From Enterovibrio sp. JCM 19048 (lineage in GTDB: Bacteria > Pseudomonadota > Gammaproteobacteria > Enterobacterales > Vibrionaceae), in NCBI GenBank assembly GCA_001310415.1, contig BAXE01000002.1, positions 248,001 to 312,000 on the forward strand: a stretch of 64,000 nucleotides of DNA. Direction: 5' to 3'. Shown piece by piece: positions 1 through 9,489 of this stretch (position 1 is its first letter; every line of letters begins with the position of its first letter). The position numbers and the translations under genes were made by a program. The notes under the pieces were generated by a model. It did no database searches, was not told where the DNA came from, and saw only the letters and a program-made list of their open reading frames with translations.

Positions 1-39
1 TAGGGCGTTGTCGATATGGGTTACGGGCACCTTAGTCAT
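1..39 (-). CDS. Start of a gene running off the left edge
   Basis: An ATG at 37-39 on the minus strand opens a frame reading MTKVPVTHIDNAL that stays open to the window edge. An AAGGAT-like ribosome binding site lies just upstream. Only 13 codons are visible, so no family can be named. Between here and the next gene (to about 348) I see only a short minus-strand open stretch of about 35 codons ending two bases before this ATG. It could be the end of an upstream gene or chance. Confidence 0.3.
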   Translation of the reverse strand, partial: MTKVPVTHIDNAL

Positions 40-348
40 GGTTAATCCTTGATTACAAAGCCAAACATCCTGCGTGCTGCCATGGCTTCTGTTGGGCAGA
101 AGCGGTCTATCTCCATGGTATTGTTGGCATAATGACGCCAAAAGAATGTGGGTATTTATTTAAATACGACCTGCAGCGTGTCGGAATACGACGAGACTTT
201 CGCGGGTGTAACGCGGAATGGGCTCACCGATACTGGAGAAATGGGTTTCAGATGATGATATCGATCTGAAAATCAGCAAATTTTGAAGTGCCATGCCAAC
301 GGTGTTCTAGGCTTTTATAAAAAGGGGTGCATTTACAGAGAGATAGTT

Positions 349-1319
349 GTGGTTGCAGTATTAAAACTGGTGGAGGAACCCAAAATCCTGCACTGGCATG
401 CAGAGCTTTCCGAAACGGAAATGGTATGGTGCGATTTGTTGCCTGACGAACGCTTTTCTGCCGATCTCCGTAACCTCAGCCAATATGTCTACGATTACCG
501 TTCCAACCTGAAAAACCACGTTGACCACTGCCTTAACAAGCCGAAAGTTTATCTTCTTTGCCAGCGGGAAAAGGTACGCTTTAATCTCCGCAAAAAACCA
601 CGTTATAACTTTTTTACCAAGAAGACGACGTTTCACCTGCTGGTGGGAAAGGCGCAGCAAAAAGTTTCTGTTGCGGTCAAACTGGCGGATCATTTTTCGA
701 AAACACTCCCAAACCCCGCATTCTTCTTGAGTCCAAATTCATTACGTTGATTGCTGGTGACAGTGAGGATCTGACACTGTCGATCCATGATTTCCTGTTC
801 AGCGTCGGCGCGGAGTTGTCGCTGCAATGTGAGGTGGTGGCAACCGGGTGTTCCCCCTCTCCATACTGGCAAAACAGCGCCACCATGCTAGGTGCGTTCA
901 CCAACGATGTGCGCAGGTATCTGCATGATGATGCGGATCTGATGGTCTACCTCGGCGGCTACCTCATTGAGGAAAAAGTGCTGCGGCGTGACGGATCATT
1001 CAACAGTGAATTCGTACACTCAGACAACTGGCAGGAATCGCCCATGCTTCTGATGATGGCGCGTGCGCTTGCGCTGTATTTTCTGGGTGGCAACAACGGC
1101 GCAGCCTCGATGGCAGTGAAAAGTGCACAAAACAACCTGCACCGCTTTATGACGCGAAACCAGCTGCATCAGATTTCAATTACCCATCACTATGAGTACG
1201 ACAGTGAGTATCTGCGTTTGGGGGCGGGAGCGGTGGAAAGCGCACCGTCCCACGACGTGCATGTGGCACTGGAGGATGGCGCGCTGATGATAAATGGAGA
1301 GCCGGTTTACCCGAACTGA
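349..1319 (+). CDS. Unknown protein, frameshifted
   Basis: About 323 residues after repair. I do not recognise the family. There is no signal peptide, membrane segment or repeat. The N-terminal half is basic and aromatic-rich (KKPRYNFFTKKTTFHLLVGK); the C-terminal half has a helical stretch near MLLMMARALALYFLGG. The frame breaks near 695-715: the upstream frame stops at 750, while the downstream frame already reads LLESKFITLIAGDSEDL just before 747, so one base is missing. The start is uncertain; GTG at 349 after a GAGAG stretch is my choice, and TTG at 283 is possible. The last codons overlap, tail to tail, the end of the minus-strand aminotransferase gene by about 13 bases. Confidence 0.55.
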
Positions 1320-2509
1320 GGCTGATATTCCTGTAAGGTTTTTTCCAGCATGGCGACGCTCGGGGCAAGTCTGCGGTGCCACCAAGTCGTTGGATGGTTG
1401 AGCCTAATGCGTGGATTGTGCGGAAGATATTGTGTACCCGGCACTGTTCGCCCATCTGCCTATACGGACAATATTGAGCCCGAAGGAGCCGGAGATCTCG
1501 ACCTTATAGTCGCGTGAAATGTGGGCGAGAATCGCTTTTTGCTCCAGACCTTCAGGAACCTCGATGCCCACCACCGAATTGAGGCGATCTGCCTTTTCCA
1601 CAGATAAACTCAGCCCCAGCCCCTGAATCCCCGCCTGCAGCGCCATTGAGCATTTCAGGTGACGGTCAAAACGCGCTTCCAGCGTTTCATCACATATCAG
1701 GCGCAGCGCTTCATGGATAGCCATAATGCCTGAAACCGGGGCGGTGTAATGGTAGGAACTTTGGTACCAGAATTTGTCGGCCAGTTTGGCATCGAGACAC
1801 CAGTGGCGCAGGGTATCCTCACGGGTGGTGATCTTGTTCCAGGCCTGTTCTGAAAAAGCGACCAGAGAGACGCCGGGAATACAGCTCAACCCTTTTTGTC
1901 CGCCGGTGATCACAGCATCCACGCCCCATTCGTCCATATGGAGTGGCATAGTGCTGAGCGTGCAGACCGCATCAACAATCACCAGACAGCCAATGGATTT
2001 CGCCGCCTGGCAAATGGCAGGCAGGGCATGGTTATAAACGGTATTGGAGGTTTCTCCCTGCACGATAGTCAGCACCTTCGGACGGTACTCGTGAATGGCT
2101 GCTGCCACCACGTCAGGGTCTGCCGCTTTTCCCTCTTCAATCTCCAAACGGGCAACGTCTGCGCCGCAGCGCGCGGACATTTCGGCCAGACGGCCGCTGA
2201 AAAAACCATTGCAGACTGAAAGCACGTTGTCGCCTGGCACAACCAGGTTGGCAACCGCCATTTCCATTGCGGCAGAGCCTGGCCCCGCAACACCCAGAAT
2301 ATGGAAGAGTCGGTCTGGAACACATAGCGTGACATGGCTTTGACCTGCTCGATAATGCGGGACATGGTCTCACCAAGGTGGTTGATCACAATCCCGTTGG
2401 CGGCGGCCACTTTGGCCGGGATGGGCACAGGGCCAGCGCCCATCATTAACAAAGGTTCTTCGGGCAATATGGTGTCGAGGGAATCAACGGTGGGGGCGGT
2501 AATACGCAC
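1307..2509 (-). CDS. Class V PLP aminotransferase (alanine-glyoxylate/serine-pyruvate type), frameshifted
   Basis: A PLP-dependent transaminase of the alanine-glyoxylate/serine-pyruvate/phosphonopyruvate-like group, about 401 residues after repair, normal for the family. Visible signatures: the N-terminal MMGAGPVPIPAKV loop, the PLP-side DAVCTLSTMPL segment, and the Schiff-base lysine in ITGGQKGLSC near residue 205. The amino donor cannot be told from sequence. Three single-base losses, near 2270 (after SSIFWV), 1460 (after NIVRIG) and 1375, scatter it over three frames. The true C terminus VAMLEKTLQEYQPQFG ends at 1307. ATG at 2509 has GGAG upstream. It lies downstream of the sigma-factor cluster on the same strand but about 175 bases after the MAPEG gene, so co-transcription is possible, not shown. 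Confidence 0.8.
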
Positions 2510-2686
2510 GTGGGGCTCCTGTCGTGTTTTGACATCCTGTCTTATGTCTGGCGGCTCATTTTCAACCAGAAAGGGAATGGTCGCACAGAGCCGTTGGTAT
2601 TTCTATGTGCAATGGCGTATTACGTCGGCGGTAAGGCGTGAATGCCCCATGCCATCGGGAGCCAGACAGTTGCCATACCGCCGCCC

Positions 2687-3078
2687 TTAGAATGATTGGT
2701 AGAGCAAGTAAACCGACGGGATCACCATGGCTGAGAAGGTTAAAATCATCCCAACAGGCCGCCCATTGGTCGCACCTGAGCGTGTAAACACCATGGTGTG
2801 ATAATGAATCAGCCGCCCGGCAACAATGGCGATGGCAGCAGCCAAGACCCAGGACTGAGCCATGCCAAGATACTCGGCCAATGTGATTGCCAGTAACGTG
2901 ATGGGGACGGTTTCGGTAAAGTTCCCGTGACCACGGACCTTTTTCATCAGCGCCGTGTCGTCACCCCAGCCAAAGTTAATGCCGGTTGCCAGTCTTCTCA
3001 GCCAACGGCGAGCGTCGCGGGGATTTGTATGGCGATGCATACCGCGATAAGTACCGGTGCAATGGTTAAGTTTTCCAT
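2687..3078 (-). CDS. MAPEG-family membrane protein, frameshifted
   Basis: A small integral membrane protein of about 130 residues with four predicted helices, of the MAPEG superfamily (membrane-associated proteins in eicosanoid and glutathione metabolism). Supporting residues are the loop with RGHGNFTETVP and the helix NGRPVGMILTFSAMV typical of bacterial members. ATG at 3076-3078 has a strong GGAGG site. The N-terminal frame (MENLTIAPVLIAVCIAIQIP) stops early and the rest continues in another frame from about 3005 (RRLATGINFGWGDD), so one base is missing there. Bacterial MAPEG proteins may have glutathione-dependent activities, but no substrate can be assigned. It is last in the minus-strand run that starts with the DGPF and sigma-factor genes. 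Confidence 0.75.
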
Positions 3079-3165
3079 TCTAACCTCCAGTTTTGGCATA
3101 CAACCGTCCGCTCCGCTGCGGATTAAGGCAGCGAAGGGAGGAAGAAAATGTTAGGTGGCTAATGG

Positions 3166-3486
3166 TTAGGACATGTTCATTTCGACCAGTTCGGAGACTT
3201 CAAGTGTTCCATCAATCGTCAAAAACGGACAGGTTTTGGCAAACTCCAACGCTTCTTCCAAAGTGTCTGTTTCGATGATGGTGAACCCTGACATGCCGGT
3301 TTGGTTTCCTTCCGCTACGTTGCCATCGGGGAGGACGCAAACGGTGCCTTTTAAAGGGTTTGCAGGGCTGACTGCTTTGCTCCCCAGCGTTTTCAGCCAG
3401 GCCTGATAGTCAGCAAAGTGTCGTTGCCCTTCCTCTGGTGTTGCCGGGGGATTGCCTCCGAGATAGGTCATCATAAACTTCGGCAT
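3166..3486 (-). CDS. YCII/DGPF-family protein (second copy)
   Basis: An intact 106-residue YCII-related protein. The C-terminal pattern with LPDGNVAEGNQTGMSGFTII and ALEFAKTCPFL fits the DGPF/YCIA-like ferredoxin-like fold. Members are small soluble proteins of unproven chemistry that sit beside ECF42 sigma factors. It follows the VOC gene by 21 bases and carries a GGAGG site before ATG at 3486, so it is almost certainly in the same transcript. It is a distant paralogue of the 118-residue DGPF protein at the head of the cluster. Confidence 0.8.
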   Translation of the reverse strand: MPKFMMTYLGGNPPATPEEGQRHFADYQAWLKTLGSKAVSPANPLKGTVCVLPDGNVAEGNQTGMSGFTIIETDTLEEALEFAKTCPFLTIDGTLEVSELVEMNMS

Positions 3487-3507
3487 TGTGTTTCCCTCCT
3501 GTTGGTT

Positions 3508-3891
3508 TTAGGCCTCGGGTGCGGCGTATTTGATCAGCGCCATTTTCGCGCCCTGCGGGTCTTTGAATACGGCAATGCGGCCTACGCCGGGTATATCAGC
3601 TGGTGGCATCACCAGAGTTGCCCCGAGATCGGTGGCGATACCTGTGCGTGCATCTACATCGTCGACAGTGATGTAGAGAAGCCAGCCCGGTTCTTCATCG
3701 GCAAAGGGTTTGAACCCGCCGATATTGTTTCCGTCCACGGCAATGATGGGGTAGATCACATCGCCTTCCATTGGGTGCTCCAGCACGTCCCAGCCGAAAA
3801 CTTTCTGATAAAACGTCCGCGCCTTTTGATGATCGCTACCGCAATGTTCAATCCAGCTGGGTGCGCCATGGGTTTGTTTTGAATCGCTCAT
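3508..3891 (-). CDS. VOC-family (glyoxalase/dioxygenase-fold) protein
   Basis: An intact 127-residue protein of the vicinal oxygen chelate superfamily. It shows the two beta-alpha-beta-beta-beta modules: SWIEHCGSDHQKARTFYQKV at residues 12-31, then a YITVDDVDARTGIATDLGA segment around 72-90 and a C-terminal AVFKDPQGAKMALIKY strand. These features resemble the PhnB/glyoxalase-like proteins that accompany ECF42 sigma factors. One potential metal ligand, the histidine in IEHCGS, is visible; the full metal set is not certain, so it may bind small molecules rather than catalyse. It lies between the sigma gene (69 bases upstream) and the second YCII gene. Confidence 0.85.
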   Translation of the reverse strand: MSDSKQTHGAPSWIEHCGSDHQKARTFYQKVFGWDVLEHPMEGDVIYPIIAVDGNNIGGFKPFADEEPGWLLYITVDDVDARTGIATDLGATLVMPPADIPGVGRIAVFKDPQGAKMALIKYAAPEA

Positions 3892-3959
3892 GATGTCGTC
3901 CTTTTTGTCTGTTTCCTTTAACAGGACGTTTCAGACGCAACGAACCGGACAGGCACCCT

Positions 3960-5175
3960 TCATTTTTTTCGTTTTTTTTCCAACCCTCTGATTTCCTGCT
4001 CAATATAATCGCGCTCCCAGTCCTGCTGGGACAGAGCATATGCATGGCGGAAAGCATCGATCGCTTGAGGAAGCTGCCCGGCACGCTTTAACAGGTGAGC
4101 CCGGGTGGAGTGGAAATACTGGTAAAGCGACAGTGAGGCTTGCAGCCCTGCCAACTCTTCGAGAGCTTTCTGTGCACCGTGGACGTGGGCAGTTGCGACG
4201 GCACGGTTCAATGCCACAACCGGTGTGGGGTGCAGCTGGTATAAGGCGTTGTAAAGGAAAAGAATGTCGTTCCAATCGGTGGCTTCAGCGCTGTTGGCAG
4301 TGCTGTGGGCGCCGGAAATACAGGCTTGCAACTGGTAATACCCGGGCGGTGACGTACGGGTCAATTGGGTGAGCAACGCCGTGGCCTCCGTGATCATGCG
4401 CTGATCCCAAAGCGTGCGATCCTGCTCATCCAGAGGGACAGGTTTACGCCCCGAGAACCTGGCATTGCGGCGGGACTGAGTGAACAGCATCAGCGCCAGC
4501 AGGCTTTGGATTTCGTTGTTTCCAGGCAACAGCGAGAGTAAATCCCTGGTCAGGGAAATAGCTTCATCACTGAAACTGATTTTGTTTGTCATTGGAGAGG
4601 ACGCGGCGTTATACCCCTCGGTGAACAAGAGGTAAAGCATGCCCTGGACCGCATCCAGCCGCCTTGGGTCGATAAAGGGGGTGTCAGTGTTGAGTGCGAG
4701 CTGGTGGGCGGTGAGCTTGGCGCGTGAGAGGCGCTTTTCCATCGCAGTTTCAGAGACCAAAACGCCCGCGCAAGTGATGATGAGGGAATGCCTGCCAAGA
4801 CATTGAGTGCCAGGGTGATTTGTTGTGGCTGGCTTAACAGGGGATCGGAGCAGATAAAGAAAAGTCGTAAGGTATCGCTGTTATAAAGCAGATCTGGCTC
4901 AGCACAAACATTCAGGCTTTCCTCTGTCAGCAGCGCTTCTTTGTGATGTTTTCGCAGGGTGTCAATTAGCTGGTTCTTCGCGGTGACAAACAACCAGGTT
5001 TCAGGGTTTGTCGGCATCCCGCTTTCAGGCCACAAGGTATAAGCCGGGTAATTGCCTCCTGCAAGGCATCTTCCGCGAGTGTTTTGTCACCGTAGCGGCG
5101 AAGCAGGGCGGCAATGATTCTGGGACGGGTTCGCTGGTATATCGCGCCAAGGGAAGTGTGAAGATCCATGCTCAT
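3960..5175 (-). CDS. ECF42-type RNA polymerase sigma factor with long C-terminal extension, frameshifted
   Basis: An extracytoplasmic-function sigma factor of about 405 residues, twice the usual ECF length. Sigma region 2 is at the N terminus (YQRTRPRIIAALLRRYGDKT, LAEDALQEA), followed by region 2.4-like TNPETWLFVTAKNQLIDTLR. Region 4 is around ILAGIPSSSLARAF and AMEKRLSRAK. A DUF6596/TPR-like extension of about 200 residues (RLDAVQGMLYLLFTEGYNA and NDILFLYNALYQLHPTPVVA) marks the ECF42 group. No anti-sigma gene adjoins it, as expected for ECF42, in which the extension is thought to control activity. Its ATG overlaps the TGA of the upstream DGPF gene (ATGA at 5172-5175), implying translational coupling. 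Single-base losses near 5040 and 4755 split it in three. Confidence 0.88.
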
Positions 5176-5528
5176 GCCCGGCACCATCCGACCGGACGGA
5201 CTTCGATCTTATGGTGTGTCAACGGAAGGGAAGCTGCGTACTGAATGGCGTCATTTTCAGAAGCGCAATCGAGCAAATACAAGCCCAGAAACTGCTCTTT
5301 GGTTTCAGCAAAGGGGCCGTCAGTAACCAATATCTCCCCCTTACTGTCAGAAGAGACGGTTTTGGCGGTTTCAGTCCATTCCAAGCGGGCAGAGGCGATA
5401 AACTCTTCTTTCTCAATGGTTGTCGCCTGCAGGTGATGATGAAGCTCAAGCATCTCCGATTCCTGCTCTTCACTCAGCTGTTTGTTGTAGGTTTCTTTAC
5501 CGTAGATAAGCAGCGCAAATTTCATCAT
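5172..5528 (-). CDS. DGPF/YCII-family protein, first gene of the sigma cluster
   Basis: An intact 118-residue protein with the diagnostic DGPF motif (GEILVTDGPFAETKEQFLG) in the middle and an N-terminal MKFALLIYGKE strand. This is the protein type normally found immediately beside ECF42 sigma factors; its chemistry is unproven. ATG at 5526 (or 5528, the adjoining codon) is preceded by GAGGAGCC. It leads the minus-strand run and overlaps the sigma gene by four bases. The upstream 5529-5750 region should contain the cluster promoter; I see no convincing sigma-70 boxes there. Confidence 0.88.
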   Translation of the reverse strand: MMKFALLIYGKETYNKQLSEEQESEMLELHHHLQATTIEKEEFIASARLEWTETAKTVSSDSKGEILVTDGPFAETKEQFLGLYLLDCASENDAIQYAASLPLTHHKIEVRPVGWCRA

Positions 5529-5750
5529 GGCTCCTCATTGTCCAACTCACCTAAGCGTAGCTGTTAATCCTGCCTGGAATGTCCGAACTGTGGGATGCCG
5601 TGAGGTAAACGCCTGACAATCAAAAGTCTCTATCTTAAAACATGTGTCTGGTTGCGTAAGGCTTACACTTTGGCCAGTAACGGAAGGAATCCGGAGTTGT
5701 CGCCTATCGGCCAATAACGAGGTGATGCTGGCTCCGGCGCGGGAGGCTCG

Positions 5751-6080
5751 ATGTTTGAGATGTGGGTCGATGCGGTGTCAGGCGCAATCTGGGGATTATG
5801 GTTGGCGCTGTATTTGGACAGGTTTTATGCCCGTCAGGTCGCGGCGATTAACCTGTGCGTATTTGTGTTTTGGGGAAGAAGCTTTAAAGCCAACCGAATG
5901 CTGGCGGCTACGCTTAACCTGTTTTTGCTGGTCGGTTTTTTGTTGGCGGCCTCTGCACTGATAGGCAAACTGGTCTCCAGTTGGGTGGTGTTTGTTGCTT
6001 GTTGGTGTGCGGGGTATGCGTTGTACAGTTTCTATTTTTCCCTGCGCAAGCCTGCCTCCGCAAAAATGCCTGATCTGTGA
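5751..6080 (+). CDS. Small hypothetical membrane protein
   Basis: An open frame of 109 residues starting at ATG after a good GGGAGG site. Two strong hydrophobic segments (around residues 52-75 and 78-98) and a weaker aromatic one near 10-25 suggest an inner-membrane protein. It is tryptophan and cysteine rich. No family is recognised. It lies alone between the divergently oriented sigma cluster and the LysR gene. Coding status is supported only by the ribosome site and length. Confidence 0.45.
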   Translation: MFEMWVDAVSGAIWGLWLALYLDRFYARQVAAINLCVFVFWGRSFKANRMLAATLNLFLLVGFLLAASALIGKLVSSWVVFVACWCAGYALYSFYFSLRKPASAKMPDL

Positions 6081-6235
6081 ACGCAATGTTCAGCTATTTG
6101 GGCATTTCAGGGTTGTTTAGGTATATCTCGTTCAATTAACCTTCAAACTCGCCAATTTGTGCCATTTGACCTTGACCCCGGAACGCTTTTCCCCGATAAC
6201 GCAATGTGACGTAACTACTTTGATTTGATGCTGAT

Positions 6236-7092
6236 ATGGATACAGATTTACTGCGCACATTTTTGGAAGTGAATAAGACTCGTCATTTTGGTAAAGCGGC
6301 AACGAATCTGTATTTGACCCAGTCAGCCGTGAGCTTTCGCATCCGCCAACTGGAAATAAAACTGGGCACGCCTGTGTTCACCCGAAAGCGTGGGGATTTG
6401 AGGCTGACTGCTGCCGGTGAGCGTTTCGTTCCCTATGCAGAAAGTATTCTGCAAACTTGGGGTCGTGCACGGCAGGATGTTGCTCTGACCGGTAACTATC
6501 AGCAACAGTTGACCGTTGGCGCAACATCGCTGATCTGGGAAATGGCCAGTAGCAGCGAGTGGTTGGAAGATGTGCTTTCCCTGCAACCTGATTGGGCACT
6601 GCGCACAGAAGCGCTCAGCCGCCAGCAATTGTCCAATGCTTTGCTTGAAAGGCATGTGGATGTGCTGTTGACCAGCGAGCCGCCAAAACTGGCAGATCTA
6701 CAACAACACCGCGTGACCGGTTTCGAACTGGTATTGGTGTCCAGTGAGCCGGAGCAGGATATGGTCAGTGTCTCCGACCTCCTGTGGTCTATCTCGATTG
6801 GGGAACCCGCTTTGGTGTTGAATACAGCCGTATCGTACCCTTACAGCGCACACCGGTATTGCACAGCCACGCTTGCCAGCCAGCCCTGAACTTTTTGCTC
6901 AACCGCGGTGGTGTGGGTTTTCTGCCATCAACTGTCGCGCAGCCTTGGCTGGATTCCGGTGCATTACACCCGGTGAAAGACAGCCCATCCATGGCAAATG
7001 AACTCTATATGGTCTGGCTTAACAGCACCGATAAACATGCAGATATCGAAGCCTTGGTTGCAGCATTCGAATCACGCTGTGACGAAGAATAA
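6236..7092 (+). CDS. hdfR: LysR-type regulator, HdfR-like, frameshifted
   Basis: A LysR-family transcription regulator of about 285 residues after repair. The winged helix is at residues 1-60 (MDTDLLRTFLEVNKTRHFGK, LTQSAVSFRIRQLE), close to E. coli HdfR (H-NS-dependent flhDC regulator). The effector domain runs to LYMVWLNSTDKHADI near the C terminus, also as in HdfR. One base, probably a C, is missing near 6782: the first frame continues LWSISIGEP, whereas the shifted one reads VVYLDWGTRFGVEYS and is the homologous path. A strong terminator follows at 7165. Confidence 0.82.
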
Positions 7093-7164
7093 TGGTAATA
7101 AATGCTTGACCTCTCAGTAATTTATTTTCCACATTCCCAATAGAATTTGTTCACAAGTAAAATG

Positions 7165-7198
7165 CCCGACAACATCTTATCAATGTGTCGGGTTTTTT
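7165..7198 (+). terminator. Rho-independent terminator after hdfR
   Basis: CCCGACA and CAT arms pair with ATGTGTCGGG around a short loop, followed by six T. It sits 73 bases after the regulator stop and just ahead of the CxxCH-protein gene. Confidence 0.85.
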
Positions 7199-7215
7199 AT
7201 TTTTGGGAGAGGGAA

Positions 7216-7725
7216 ATGATCAGGATGATCCCTTGGTTGATGTTCGCCTTGATGATGGCAACAACAACCAGAGTCGCAGCAGAGTCAGTCGCCAGCTATC
7301 CAGAGGGTTGGGAGGCGTGGCCTGTTGTTAAGGAATCCATGAACCTGCCTGCCGATACCGTCCTTCCCCCGGATGCTTCACTCTTTATCCAGGAATCGGT
7401 CGCAGCCTACTCGTGGATCAACGACGGACAAGGCTCGGCACTGACCATTCGCGTCAACCCAGAAAAACTCGAACAGTATAAAACCCATGGTCCTTACACT
7501 GATGGCGCCACTGTCGTCGCCGTTTCTGAAGCGCAGGGGATCATCTGGGTGACAGAACATTTTGGCGGCTTGCCCATCTACGGCAGCTACAACCGCCAAG
7601 GTGAGGACATTTCTTCAATGCATCCGTCATTGGAACCTCAGTTTTGCCAGCGGTGCCATGATACCTACAAAGACATTTGCGTAAACGGCACCTGTGCAGA
7701 GCCGGTATTGGATGTCTTCCAGTAA
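7216..7725 (+). CDS. Periplasmic single-haem (CxxCH) protein, cytochrome P460-like
   Basis: A 169-residue exported protein. Residues 1-22 form a signal peptide (MIRMIPWLMFALMMATTTRV then AA). The mature part is a compact domain ending in a c-type haem motif CQRCH at 144-148, with two further cysteines at 155 and 160. The arrangement, a beta-rich domain followed by a single C-terminal CxxCH, resembles the cytochrome P460 / haem-sensor fold; this is an inference from layout. ATG at 7216 has GGGAGAGGGAA just before it and lies after the upstream terminator. The next gene, a diguanylate cyclase, starts 20 bases downstream, so the two are probably co-transcribed and may work as sensor and output. 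Confidence 0.72.
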   Translation: MIRMIPWLMFALMMATTTRVAAESVASYPEGWEAWPVVKESMNLPADTVLPPDASLFIQESVAAYSWINDGQGSALTIRVNPEKLEQYKTHGPYTDGATVVAVSEAQGIIWVTEHFGGLPIYGSYNRQGEDISSMHPSLEPQFCQRCHDTYKDICVNGTCAEPVLDVFQ

Positions 7726-7745
7726 TCGCCGGGGAGCCTGTTCGC

Positions 7746-9212
7746 TTGCTGAAAAAGTTCACGATCAACCAACTGCTGTTTATCTCGCACCTGATCCTGG
7801 TATTGATCCTCGTTGCGGGTATGAGCGTTGCACGTTACCAGAGTGAATGGGACACCCGTGTCGCCCATGAAGTTGCGCTGGCAGAAAAATCGCTAACGCC
7901 CCTAATGACGGATATTTCTGCTGCCGTGGCTGGACGTAACTACGCTGCGCTATTGATGCCTTCCTTTCTCGAAACACTGAAAAGCAACCGTCAGCTATTG
8001 TTCCTCGATATTCAGGGGGCGTCCGACTACAGCAACCATGCAGTAGGGATCCGCTACCTTCAGACGCAGGAGACAATATGGCGAACCGATGTGACCACTG
8101 CGGAGATTCGGAAATTCACTGATCAGCAGGCGCAATTGACGGCGAGTCTCGAAGCAGAGGAGAGTGATCCGATTAAGCGCAAGAAACTTCTGTTTTTGCT
8201 CAATAAAACCAAGGGTGAACTCCAAGCGCTTGAAACAGGAAAAAGCTGACGCAGTCGGTGGCGTTGCCGTGGTCATTGCCGGATGCGGTGCAAAAGTACA
8301 ATCTCTTATCCGGTGACAGGGTAATGATCGTCCAGTTGCCGCTGCTGAATAAAAATGGTGGGGTATTGAGGGCGGTGTTTGACGCAGCACCCTTATATTC
8401 ACTGAAAGGGCAGATCTACCGCACCATCTTTGTAGAGGCGTCCATTGCGCTGCTTGCTTCACTGCTGGTGATTGTGGCGGTCACACACTGGTTGGTATCC
8501 CCACTTCGGCGGTTGGCAAGTCGCATCAATCAGGATATTGAAGGGCTGGATATTTCCGACTTGGAGGAGTTGAAGCGGCAGGACGAAATAGGCGTGCTGG
8601 CCCGTGGACTTCACTCTTTAACAGAGAAAACGCAGTCGCAGCTTAAGCTGTTGCGCCATCTTTCAGATACCGATGCACTGACAGGCTTGGCCGGGCGCCA
8701 TAACTATGACCGCCGCGCAGGCGCCTTCTACCATACGGCGCGCATTATGTGTGCGAATTTCGGCCTGATAGCCTGCGATATCGACCATTTCAAGCAATAT
8801 AACGACACCTTTGGTCATGCCTGTGGCGATGAGGTGATCAAAAAATCGCAGACGTACTGCGAAATACCACCCGTAAGAATGATCTTTGTTTCCGTATAGG
8901 CGGGGAGGAGTTTGTCGCCCTGGTGCACGTGGACGATATGGAGAGTCTTCAACGTATTACCGAGAGAATGCGTACTGGCGTGGAAGGATGGGGATACCCC
9001 ATGTCACTCAGCACGGCGTGGTAACCTTGTCCATCGGGGCGGTGTTGATTGAGCCAAGCACATCCCATTGGCGCTATTCAGACCTGTTCAATCTTGCTGA
9101 CAAGCAACTCTATCTCGCCAAAGATAAAGGGCGTAACCGCGTTGAACTTGCCAGGATTGAAGCGTCACGCAAAGCGCCAAAAAGGGAAGGAGACACGTCT
9201 GCCACGGAGTAA
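7746..9212 (+). CDS. Membrane diguanylate cyclase (GGDEF), frameshifted
   Basis: Synthesises cyclic di-GMP. About 489 residues after repair. A first membrane helix (INQLLFISHLILVLILVAGM) at 7-27, a periplasmic sensor of about 200 residues, a second helix near 228-250 (ASIALLASLLVIVAVTHWLV), a HAMP-like linker, then a GGDEF domain with DIDHFKQYNDTFGH and an active-site GGEEF near residue 385, so catalytic competence is predicted. TTG at 7746 is the likely start, behind GGGGAG; no ATG fits. Three single-base losses are seen near 8245, 8850 (an A run of six where seven is needed) and 8995 (a G run). The CxxCH protein 20 bases upstream may feed the periplasmic domain. Confidence 0.85.
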
Positions 9213-9489
9213 TCCGGCTGAACCTCGGCCTACCTATCGCAAACCAATTCCTCCAAAACCTGCGCAATTAGCTATACAGCCCCTCTTTTCTGAACCGCAG
9301 TTATTCATTCATTTTACTCTCAAATTGACACTGTTTTTTTGACGCTTTCGACGGTTAATTGACGTTCACTAACCGTTGAAAAAATAAATGGTTTTAACGG
9401 GAAATATGGGTTGGCAAATGTTGATCTACATCTCATAATGCGCGCAATTTTATATACCCCATTTTCAACGTCATCAGGTTTTCTGCCAA

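Noticed and set aside
9420..9440. FNR-like box before the chemoreceptor gene
   Set aside because: TTGAT-CTAC-ATCTC matches only one half-site fully.
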